64,000 nt of DNA, taken from assembly GCF_035581365.1 (NCBI RefSeq), contig NZ_CP141590.1, forward strand, positions 1,860,001 through 1,924,000, given 5' to 3'. This DNA is from Tsuneonella sp. CC-YZS046 (GTDB taxonomy: Bacteria; Pseudomonadota; Alphaproteobacteria; Sphingomonadales; Sphingomonadaceae). Position 1 is the first letter of the stretch. Every line of letters starts with the position of its first letter. Positions 33,512 through 41,874 of this stretch are shown piece after piece. The position numbers were made by a program, and so were the translations under genes. A model generated the notes under the pieces. It searched no databases and had not been told where the DNA came from. It saw nothing but the letters and a program-made list of their open reading frames with translations.

Positions 33512-35095
33512 ATGTCCTATTTTTCCGACCTTGGTCTGGCCGAGCCCATTTTGCGCGCGCTTGGTACCAAGGGCTATTCCGACCCTACCCCGATCCAGCG
33601 CCAGGCTATTCCGGCCTTGCTGGAAGGCCGCGACCTGCTGGGCATCGCCCAGACTGGCACCGGCAAGACCGCGGCGTTCTCGCTGCCCTCATTGCATCGC
33701 CTTGCCGCCGATCCGCAGCCGCGCAAGAATGCCGCTTGCCGCATGCTGGTTCTTTCCCCGACGCGGGAACTCGCTGCCCAGATCGCGGAAAACATGCGCG
33801 GCTATGCCAAGTACCTGAATCTTTCGGTGCAATGCATCTTCGGCGGCATTCCCGTGGGTAAGCAGGCCCGTGCCCTGGTGCCCGGCTGCGACGTGCTGGT
33901 GGCGACACCGGGCCGCCTGCTCGACCTTATCGATCAGCGCGCCCTGACCTTGCGGCATGTCGAGATCTTCGTGCTGGACGAAGCCGACCAGATGATGGAC
34001 CTCGGCTTCATCGTGCCGCTGAAGCGCGTCGCCAACCTGCTTCCGAAAGAGCGGCAAAGCTTGTTCTTCTCGGCCACCATGCCCAAGGCGATTGCCGAAT
34101 TGGGCAAGCAGTTCATCCACAATCCGGTGCGAGTGGAAGTGGCCCCGCAATCGACCACCGCGGAACGGGTGGATCAGTTCGCGACTTTCCTCAATCAGGC
34201 GGAAAAGCAGGCGCTCCTGACGATGAAGCTGCGCGCGGGATTGGCGGACCGATCGATCGATCGCGCGCTGGTCTTCACGCGCACCAAGCATGGCGCCGAT
34301 CGTGTGGTGCGCCACCTTGCCACGGCAGGGGTGCAGGCCTCGGCGATACACGGCAACAAGAGCCAGGCGCAGCGCACGGCCGCGCTGGGCGGTTTCCGCA
34401 ATGGCTCCACGCCGGTTCTGGTCGCGACCGACATCGCCGCACGCGGCATCGATGTCGCCGGGGTCAGCCATGTCTTCAATTTCGAGATGCCCAATGTCCC
34501 GGAGCAATATGTCCATCGCATCGGCCGCACCGCCCGCGCCGGCGCCGATGGCGTGGCGTTGAGCTTCGTTGCGCCGGACGAGAAGCCTTACCTGCGCGAT
34601 ATCGAGCGGCTGACCGGCGTCAAGCTGATGCCGATGCCCTTGCCCGAGGATTTCGCGAAGGAAGCCGCGCGCCTGCCCTTGCCCTCGCGCAAGCCGGCCG
34701 CAGCCGAACAGGGTGACCAGCGCCGCCCGCGCCAGGATCGCCGTCCCCGGCAGGATCAGCCTCGCGAACGGGCCTTGGGTGACGGACGGCACAACAGGAA
34801 TGATCGTCGTCGCGACCGGCCCGAACATACGGAACGCACTGCAAGCGACCGGGGCCAGCCACGGCATGATCGTCAGGCGGAAGGCCAGCGCAGCCGCCAT
34901 CCGCAGCCGGATAACCGGCAGCCGCGCCGGGACAATTCACATGCCGGTCAATCGCATGACCGCCAGCGCCGCAATGAAGGCGAGCGGGCGGAAGGCTTCC
35001 GCAACGAAGGCGCGCGACCCGATCAGCAGAGGCGCCGCTTCCGCCGCAAGCCGGGCGGTGGCGGGCAGCAGGCGCGGATCATTCGCGCCAACTGA
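33512..35095 (+). CDS. DEAD-box ATP-dependent RNA helicase (RhlE-like)
   Basis: The 527-residue protein has all the helicase motifs in order: Q motif (GYSDPTPIQRQAIP), motif I AQTGTGKT, Ia PTRELAAQ, II DEAD, III SAT, then RALVFTRTKHGAD, ATDIAARGID and HRIGRTARAG. The last ~130 residues form a basic, low-complexity Arg/Gln/Asp/His-rich tail ending in RRFRRKPGGGG, a disordered RNA-binding extension. It unwinds short RNA duplexes, in ribosome assembly or mRNA turnover, and often supports growth in the cold. The ATG at 33512 starts directly at the conserved MSYFSDLGL; a longer frame from 33440 is unlikely. Confidence 0.93.
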   Translation: MSYFSDLGLAEPILRALGTKGYSDPTPIQRQAIPALLEGRDLLGIAQTGTGKTAAFSLPSLHRLAADPQPRKNAACRMLVLSPTRELAAQIAENMRGYAKYLNLSVQCIFGGIPVGKQARALVPGCDVLVATPGRLLDLIDQRALTLRHVEIFVLDEADQMMDLGFIVPLKRVANLLPKERQSLFFSATMPKAIAELGKQFIHNPVRVEVAPQSTTAERVDQFATFLNQAEKQALLTMKLRAGLADRSIDRALVFTRTKHGADRVVRHLATAGVQASAIHGNKSQAQRTAALGGFRNGSTPVLVATDIAARGIDVAGVSHVFNFEMPNVPEQYVHRIGRTARAGADGVALSFVAPDEKPYLRDIERLTGVKLMPMPLPEDFAKEAARLPLPSRKPAAAEQGDQRRPRQDRRPRQDQPRERALGDGRHNRNDRRRDRPEHTERTASDRGQPRHDRQAEGQRSRHPQPDNRQPRRDNSHAGQSHDRQRRNEGERAEGFRNEGARPDQQRRRFRRKPGGGGQQARIIRAN

Positions 35096-35134
35096 CGAGG
35101 GATAGAGCGGGCCACGCTCAGTTGTCCGGGCATT

Positions 35135-35165
35135 GCGGCTGCGTGACGATCTGGTCACGCGCCGC
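35135..35165. terminator. Strong hairpin downstream of the helicase gene
   Basis: GCGGC-T-GCGTGAC pairs with GTCACGC-GCCGC around a 6-nt loop (12 bp with one bulged T), between the convergent helicase and SDR genes. No T run follows. Two tandem 11-bp copies of GCCGCATGCAC run on from it at 35161-35182. Confidence 0.5.
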
Positions 35166-35197
35166 ATGCACGCCGCATGCACCGGGCCGGGAAACAC

Positions 35198-35980
<783 letters not shown>

Positions 35981-36187
35981 CCATCTCTCCTTACCGGCCC
36001 GCTCCGGCGCGGCCCGTTAGCTCAAATCCTGCGCTAGTGCTTTAGTGCCGCGCAAGCGCACCGCAAGATACTTGCTGCGCGCAACTTGCTCGTCCTTGCC
36101 CAGATTCGGAGAGGATGAACAGGCTTTCCACGGTCTTGCCCGCGTGATGACACGAATTGCAAAAGACGACGACAATCGGGGAACACC

Positions 36188-37438
36188 TCAGCGCGTCAAC
36201 GCGTCGGCAATCTCCCGGATCGACGCATAAAGCGCATCCAGATCGGCGTCCTCGATACAGTAGGGCGGCATCACATAGACGGTGTTGCCCAGCGGGCGCA
36301 GCAGGACATTCGCCTGCCGGAAATGCGCCATCAGGTGCGGCCCGAGATCGGAAAGATAGGCGGCATCGCCACTACCCAGTTCCATCGCGGTGATCGTACC
36401 GCAGCGACGGGGATTGGCGATGGCCGGATGGCCGGACAGGCTGGTGAGCCTCTCCTCCTGACGCAGCGAAAGGGTCGCGATCCGCTCCGCGACCGGCTCC
36501 TCCCGCCAGATCGCCAGATTGGCGTTCGCGGCCGCGCAAGCGATCGGATTGGCGGTATAGCTGGACGAATGGAAGAATGTGCGCGACCGGTCGGCCGAAT
36601 AATGCGCCTCCCAGATCGCTTCGCTCGCCATGGTCACCGCCAACGGCACAGCGCCGCCCGTCAGCCCCTTCGACAGGCACAGCAGATCGGGCACGACGCC
36701 GGCCTGTTCGCAGGCCAGCAAAGTGCCGGTGCGGCCCCAGCCGGTCATCACTTCATCGGCAATGAACAGCGTATCGTAAGTCGCGCAAATCCGGCGCATT
36801 TCCGCCAGGACTTCAGGAGGATAGACCAGCATCCCGCCGGCCCCCAGCACCAGCGGCTCGACGATGAAGGCAGCCGCGCCCGCGGCGCATTCCCGCTCCA
36901 GCGCATCGTAGGTGGCCTGCGGCTCCGAAGGGAACGGAACGCGCCCCACATCGAACAGAAGCGGGGCATAAGCGGCGTTGAACACACCCCGGGCGCCGAC
37001 CGACATCGCCCCTATCGTGTCCCCATGATAGGAATGCTCCATCACCACGATCCGGTGGCGCGCTTCCCCCCGGTTCGCCCAGAAGCCGAGCGCCATCTTC
37101 AACGCGACCTCGACCGAGGTCGAACCGGAATCCGAGAAGAAGACCCGGGTCAGTTCGTCCGGCATGATCTCGCGCAGGCCCCGCGCCAGCGCTTCGGCCG
37201 GCTCGTGCGTCCAGCCCGCAAAGATGATCTGGTCTAGCTTCCGGGCCTGCTCCGCAATCGCCGCCATGATGCGCGGATGGCAATGGCCATGCGTCGTCAC
37301 CCACCACGACGAGATGCCGTCCACGATGCGGCGTCCGTCCTGCGTATAGAGCGCCGCGCCCTCCGCCCGGGAAACCAGCGGGATGGGCTCGCCCAGCCCA
37401 TGCTGGGTAAAAGGATGCCAGATCGGGGACTCGCTCAC
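36188..37438 (-). CDS. bioA: Adenosylmethionine-8-amino-7-oxononanoate aminotransferase
   Basis: This PLP enzyme converts 7-keto-8-aminopelargonic acid to diaminopelargonic acid in biotin synthesis, usually with SAM as amino donor. The 416-residue protein shows the N-terminal WHPFTQ, the SSWWVTTHGHCHP and FFSDSGSTSVEVALKMA stretches, and the PLP lysine in LSKGLTGGAVPLAVT. It begins at a GTG that overlaps the bioD stop by 4 nt and is last in bioF-bioD-bioA. Confidence 0.95.
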   Translation of the reverse strand: MSESPIWHPFTQHGLGEPIPLVSRAEGAALYTQDGRRIVDGISSWWVTTHGHCHPRIMAAIAEQARKLDQIIFAGWTHEPAEALARGLREIMPDELTRVFFSDSGSTSVEVALKMALGFWANRGEARHRIVVMEHSYHGDTIGAMSVGARGVFNAAYAPLLFDVGRVPFPSEPQATYDALERECAAGAAAFIVEPLVLGAGGMLVYPPEVLAEMRRICATYDTLFIADEVMTGWGRTGTLLACEQAGVVPDLLCLSKGLTGGAVPLAVTMASEAIWEAHYSADRSRTFFHSSSYTANPIACAAANANLAIWREEPVAERIATLSLRQEERLTSLSGHPAIANPRRCGTITAMELGSGDAAYLSDLGPHLMAHFRQANVLLRPLGNTVYVMPPYCIEDADLDALYASIREIADALTR

Positions 37439-38055
37439 AGGAAGTCTTCCCTCCTGAACGAACCGGCAAAGGCTTGCGCGAGCGATCTGGCATCCGGCTC
37501 CGGCAGCCAGGGCAACCGCCCCAGCCGCTTCACCTGGCCGATGCGACAGATCGTCGCCTCGCTATCCTCCACCGTCTCCCCGGCGAAGGCGATCCCATGG
37601 ACCGTGACCCCACGCGCCCGCAACGCCGCGATGGTCAGCAGGGAATGATTGATCGTGCCGAGCACGGTGCGGGCCACGACGATGGCCGGCAGGCCCCAGC
37701 GGGCGAACAGGTCGGCCATCAGCAGATCGTCGCGCAGGGGCACCAGCACGCCCCCGGCCCCTTCCACCACCAGCGGCCGCTGGGCTGGCAAGGCCAGGGT
37801 GGCCGGGTCTATCGCAATGCCGTCGATCTCCGCCGCCCGATGCGGGGAGCATGGGGTGGTCAGCCGATAGGCTTCCGGCAGAATGCGTCCCCTGCCCAAC
37901 CCCGATAAATCAGCAACCCTGTCCGCATCGCCGCCACCCTCGAGCCCGGCTTGAACCGGCTTCCAGTACCAGCCGTCGAGGAATCCGGCGAGCCCGGCGG
38001 CGAACACCGTCTTGCCGACATCGGTGTCGGTTCCGGTGACGACAAATCCCGTCAA
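37435..38055 (-). CDS. bioD: Dethiobiotin synthetase
   Basis: BioD closes the ureido ring of dethiobiotin from diaminopelargonate, CO2 and ATP. The 206-residue protein has the P-loop TGTDTDVGKT near its start, KPVQAG and VEGAGGVLVPL. The only workable start is a TTG overlapping the bioF stop (TTGA), since no ATG or GTG lies before the P-loop. That weak start probably limits its translation relative to bioF. Confidence 0.94.
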   Translation of the reverse strand: MTGFVVTGTDTDVGKTVFAAGLAGFLDGWYWKPVQAGLEGGGDADRVADLSGLGRGRILPEAYRLTTPCSPHRAAEIDGIAIDPATLALPAQRPLVVEGAGGVLVPLRDDLLMADLFARWGLPAIVVARTVLGTINHSLLTIAALRARGVTVHGIAFAGETVEDSEATICRIGQVKRLGRLPWLPEPDARSLAQAFAGSFRREDFL

Positions 38056-39203
38056 CGCAGCACCCCGGCCAGCATTTGCGCCAGCGCATCGACATCCGAG
38101 GGCGTGGCGTTCAGCGTAAGCGACAGGCGCAGCCGCGAGGTGCCCGTGGGCACCGTGGGCGGGCGGATGCCGCGTATGTCGAAGCCCGCCTCCTGCATCG
38201 CGGCGGCGGCCCGCATGGTGCGGTCATCATCGCCCAGGATGATCGGGATGATCTGCGATCCGGTTGGCTCGACCCCAAGCGGCGCCAGCGCCTGCCCGGC
38301 ATGGCGGATCAGGGCGAACAGGCTTTCCCGCCGCTCCGGCTCATCCGCGCAGATCCGCAGCGCCTCCCGCACCCCGGCGGCCAGCAGGGGCGATGGCGCG
38401 GTCGAAAAGATGAACCCACGTCCGCGATTGACCAGGAAATCAGCCACGACGCGGGGGCCGCAGACCAGCGCGCCTTCGCAGCCCAGCGCCTTGCCGCAGG
38501 TGCGCATGGCGATCACGTTCTCGCGCCCGTCGAGATCGGCGGCAAGCCCGCGCCCGTCCGGGCCGAACACGCCGGTGGCATGGGCCTCGTCGATGATGAG
38601 GATGGCGTCATGGGCATCGGCCAGCGCGGCAAGCTCGGCCAGCGGCGCCCGGTCGCCGTCCATCGAATAGAGACTTTCGACGACTATCCAGATGCGCCCC
38701 TTGCCGCCTTTTTCCCGCCAGCGGGCGATAGCATCGGCGAAGCTGTCCGGGTCATTGTGCCGCGCCCCGGCCCGGTCGGCGCGGGACAGGCGCATCCCCT
38801 CATGCGCGCTGGCATGGATCAGGCGATCATAGAGGATCAGGTCGCCGCGCTGGGGCAAGGCGGAAAGCAGGGCGCTGTTGGCGCCATAGCCATTGGCGAA
38901 GAACAGTGCGCTTTCGCAGCGGAAAAAGCGCGCGGCATCCTCTTCCAGCGCCACATGCTCCTCCGCATTGCCGCGCAGCAGGCGCGAGCCGCCCGACCCC
39001 ACGGGAACGCCGCGTTGCATCGCTTCGGCAATGGCCTGCTTGAGGCGGGGCGCGTCCGCCAGCCCCAGATAATCGTTCGACGCGAAGTCTATGCCTTCCC
39101 TCGCCCTGAGCGAGCGCAGCCGGGCACGCTCGGCAAGATCGGCAAGATCGGCCGCATGTCCGGCAAAGAGGGAAATGTCATCGCCCTGCATGGCAAGCGC
39201 CAT
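38052..39203 (-). CDS. bioF: 8-amino-7-oxononanoate synthase
   Basis: BioF joins pimeloyl-ACP or pimeloyl-CoA with L-alanine to make 7-keto-8-aminopelargonic acid. The 383-residue protein has FASNDYLGLA, VGSGGSRLLRGN, LIIDEAHATGVFGPDGRG and the PLP lysine in TCGKALGCEGALVCG. It is first in bioFDA. bioB and the pimelate-forming genes are not in this window. It starts 29 nt after a GNAT gene on the same strand, so all four could be co-transcribed. Confidence 0.93.
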   Translation of the reverse strand: MALAMQGDDISLFAGHAADLADLAERARLRSLRAREGIDFASNDYLGLADAPRLKQAIAEAMQRGVPVGSGGSRLLRGNAEEHVALEEDAARFFRCESALFFANGYGANSALLSALPQRGDLILYDRLIHASAHEGMRLSRADRAGARHNDPDSFADAIARWREKGGKGRIWIVVESLYSMDGDRAPLAELAALADAHDAILIIDEAHATGVFGPDGRGLAADLDGRENVIAMRTCGKALGCEGALVCGPRVVADFLVNRGRGFIFSTAPSPLLAAGVREALRICADEPERRESLFALIRHAGQALAPLGVEPTGSQIIPIILGDDDRTMRAAAAMQEAGFDIRGIRPPTVPTGTSRLRLSLTLNATPSDVDALAQMLAGVLR

Positions 39204-39232
39204 GCCGCAAGCGGCGCGATCCTACAACCGCC

Positions 39233-39853
39233 CTACAGCCGCCGCATCCAATATTGCAGGCGCTTGGGGCTTTCCTCGGCTTCGCCATGCTCCTTCCAGG
39301 AAAGCTCTGTGACGAGGCCCTTCACCGGCTCATAGCCCCGCTTTCTCCAGAAATCGTCGGGCGGCCGGTAATCCGCCGGGCAAGCGGGATCGTTCCTGGG
39401 GCGAACCACCGTCGCGAATGCGGCGGTTTCCGCCCCGGCGCGGCGGGCCGCCGCCTCGCGATGGTCGAAGAAGGCATGGCCGATGCCCCTGCCGCGATAT
39501 TCCGGCAGAAGCGCGCTTTCCCCGAAATAGAACAGCTTGGAAGTATCCAGCCCATGCCGGGTGAAAGGCTCGCGAATATCGGCTTTCTGCGCCCACATCG
39601 GGGAGGCGGTGGCGGCGCCGACCAGCTTGCCATCATCATAGACGCAGACCAGGGTGGCATCGGGCGCGGTGGCGAACTCCTTGAAATACTTGAACTCATA
39701 GGCGAGATCGCCATCGTAGAGATAAGGATATTCTGCGAACACCGCGATCCGCAGATTGGCGAGCGCCGACAGCGAGGCCGCGATTTCGCTCCCGGTGAGC
39801 AAACGCACCTTCAAATCGCCCAATACGATGTTTTCAGCCACCCAGTCACTCAT
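39233..39853 (-). CDS. GNAT-family N-acetyltransferase upstream of the biotin genes
   Basis: The 206-residue protein has a GNAT fold with the acetyl-CoA pyrophosphate loop in LPEYRGRGIGHAFFDHREAAARR. The substrate cannot be told. The start is ATG 39853; a GTG two codons earlier is also possible. The gap to bioF is short, which suggests linkage with biotin synthesis, but a chance neighbour is also possible. It is divergent from purC. Confidence 0.82.
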   Translation of the reverse strand: MSDWVAENIVLGDLKVRLLTGSEIAASLSALANLRIAVFAEYPYLYDGDLAYEFKYFKEFATAPDATLVCVYDDGKLVGAATASPMWAQKADIREPFTRHGLDTSKLFYFGESALLPEYRGRGIGHAFFDHREAAARRAGAETAAFATVVRPRNDPACPADYRPPDDFWRKRGYEPVKGLVTELSWKEHGEAEESPKRLQYWMRRL

Positions 39854-39991
39854 TGCCACATACCCATGTTCTGGCCTATAGGAAGCGCAGAGCGCCCTGG
39901 CACAGTGCGACTGGCTCTTTTGTCACGAGCCTGTCGTCAGCCGGGGCGATGTGTTTTCAGGCATTAACTGCCTCGGCAAGGAAGCGTTCCC

Positions 39992-40777
39992 ATGAACCGT
40001 CGCCGCCAGATCTACGAAGGCAAGGCAAAGATCCTCTATGAAGGGCCGGAGCCTGGCACCCTGATCCAGTATTTCAAGGACGATGCCACGGCCTTCAACG
40101 CGCAGAAGAAAGGCACGATCAACGGCAAGGGCGTGATAAACAACCGTATTTCGGAGCATGTCTTCACGCGGCTTTCACATATCGGCATCCCCACCCATTT
40201 CATCCGCCGGCTCAACATGCGCGAGCAGCTGGTGCGCCAGTGCGAAATCATCCCGATCGAGGTGGTGGTGCGCAATATCGCCGCCGGCTCCCTGTCGAAG
40301 CGGCTGGGGATCGAGGAAGGGGAGCCTCTGCCCCACACCCTGATCGAATATTACTACAAGGACGACGCGCTGGGCGATCCGCTGATCGCGGAAGAACATA
40401 TCGCCTGCTTCGGCTGGGCGACGAACGAGGAGATGCAGGACATCTCCTCCATGGCGATCCGCATCAACGATTTCATGTCGGGCATGTTCGCCGCGATCAA
40501 TATCCGCCTGATCGATTTCAAGCTGGAATTCGGCCGCATCTGGGACGGCGATTACAGCCGCGTGATCCTGGCCGACGAAATCAGCCCGGACGGCTGCCGC
40601 CTGTGGGACATGCTCACCGGCGAAAAGCTGGACAAGGATCGCTTCCGCCGCGATCTCGGCGGGGAGGAAGAAGCCTATCAGGAAGTCGCGCGGCGGCTGG
40701 GCTTGCTCCAGGACGACGGCACCCCGGGCGAAGTGTTCGACATCAACATCCACCGCAAGCTGCGCAGCAAGAAGTAA
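39992..40777 (+). CDS. purC: Phosphoribosylaminoimidazole-succinocarboxamide synthase
   Basis: PurC joins CAIR with aspartate using ATP, in step 8 of purine synthesis. The 261-residue protein begins with [15 protein letters not shown] and shows [34 protein letters not shown], and [16 protein letters not shown]. It follows the usual pattern and length. In many related genomes purC is followed directly by purS and purQ; here those are 6.3 kb further on. Confidence 0.96.
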   Translation: MNRRRQIYEGKAKILYEGPEPGTLIQYFKDDATAFNAQKKGTINGKGVINNRISEHVFTRLSHIGIPTHFIRRLNMREQLVRQCEIIPIEVVVRNIAAGSLSKRLGIEEGEPLPHTLIEYYYKDDALGDPLIAEEHIACFGWATNEEMQDISSMAIRINDFMSGMFAAINIRLIDFKLEFGRIWDGDYSRVILADEISPDGCRLWDMLTGEKLDKDRFRRDLGGEEEAYQEVARRLGLLQDDGTPGEVFDINIHRKLRSKK

Positions 40778-40787
40778 GCGCCCGGAT

Positions 40788-41666
40788 TCAGATGCAATAG
40801 CGCACCACCGGGCCGCCCAATGCGGCCCGGACCGGGCGCGGCGGCAGCGCATCGCCGTCGATCTGCACCGGCAGCGCGCGGTTGCCCAGTTCCACGGAGC
40901 GCACGCTCCAGCTTCTCGTCAGGCCCAGCCTGTCCGTCGGCAAGCCCGCCATCACCGCCAGCGCCACGCCCGCGCAGCGCAGCCGGCCCGCGCGCGGCAG
41001 GGTAATCAGCTCGAAACTGTCGGCATCGACCCGCGCCCGCGGCGAGAGCACGAACGGCCCGGCATAGAACCGCCCGCGCGACAGGAATGCGGCCTCGGCG
41101 CGAGTGTCGATGGCGCCCCCATCGGCCAGCCCGGCGGCGATGTCGAAACTCTGCCGCGGCCAGTTCCTCAGCAGCTTCAGGCCCGACAGCAGATAGGCAT
41201 AACGCCCGATCCGCGCCTTGAGGCCCGGCGAGAGATTGGCCACCACCATGCTGTCCGGCCCGACGCTGAGGCACGCCATCACCGGCACTCCTTCGAAGTC
41301 GAGCAGAGGCGAACGGACCCAGCTATCCGCGCCGCGCGCCCAGGCCCGAACCACCTGTTGCGCAAACCGCCCCGGATCGCCGGCATATCCCAGCTCGCGC
41401 GCAATGAGATTCACGGTTCCCGCCGGATAGATGCACAAGGGCACCTGCCCGGCCCGCTTGCCAAGCGCCCGCGCCACCATCTGCAAGGTGCCGTCGCCGC
41501 CATGGACGCAGACCAGGCGCGCATCGTCCGGCACGGCCACGCCATCCGGGCGCGTCATGGCCAGGCGCGGCTGGAAACCGAGGGCGGCGAAGGCATCGGC
41601 CATGGCATCCAGCCGCTTCTGGCGGAAATGGCCCGAAGCCGGGTTGTAGACGATGTCGAGCATCAT
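40788..41666 (-). CDS. Diacylglycerol kinase-like lipid kinase
   Basis: The protein, starting at MMLDIVYNPASGHFRQKRLDAM, has the DAGK catalytic-domain pattern: the NPASG phosphate loop, then VCVHGGDGTLQMVARALGKR with the GGDGT motif and PLCIYPAGTVNLIARELG. Bacterial members of this group phosphorylate diacylglycerol or related lipids, or act in lipid-linked envelope assembly. I chose the ATG at 41666, as the 53-residue upstream extension is Arg/Pro-rich and has no homology-like features. It converges on purC with a 10-bp gap. Confidence 0.88.
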   Translation of the reverse strand: MMLDIVYNPASGHFRQKRLDAMADAFAALGFQPRLAMTRPDGVAVPDDARLVCVHGGDGTLQMVARALGKRAGQVPLCIYPAGTVNLIARELGYAGDPGRFAQQVVRAWARGADSWVRSPLLDFEGVPVMACLSVGPDSMVVANLSPGLKARIGRYAYLLSGLKLLRNWPRQSFDIAAGLADGGAIDTRAEAAFLSRGRFYAGPFVLSPRARVDADSFELITLPRAGRLRCAGVALAVMAGLPTDRLGLTRSWSVRSVELGNRALPVQIDGDALPPRPVRAALGGPVVRYCI

Positions 41667-41874
41667 GGGCGGCGCACGCCCGCCTGGCCCGGCCCAGGCG
41701 GAACGCCGGCGCACAGGAATGCAGCTCGATCCATCAATTCCCTTCCGGCCATCCGTTTCCCTTCCCGAAGGAGCGGAAATTAGCCGGAACAGATTGAGAT
41801 TTGGCAAATAGCCGGGCGATGTCATGCAACCGACCCGGTTGCCACGCCCGGCGGCTTGCGGCAGTTAGCCAGCG

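Noticed and set aside
35161-35182. Two tandem GCCGCATGCAC copies considered as the start of a repeat array.
   Set aside because: Only two 11-bp copies without spacers; no CRISPR pattern or nearby cas genes.
35981-36187. A tRNA-like string (CCCGTTAGCTCAAATCC) in the gap between the SDR and bioA.
   Set aside because: No acceptor stem, anticodon arm or T-arm can be drawn around it.
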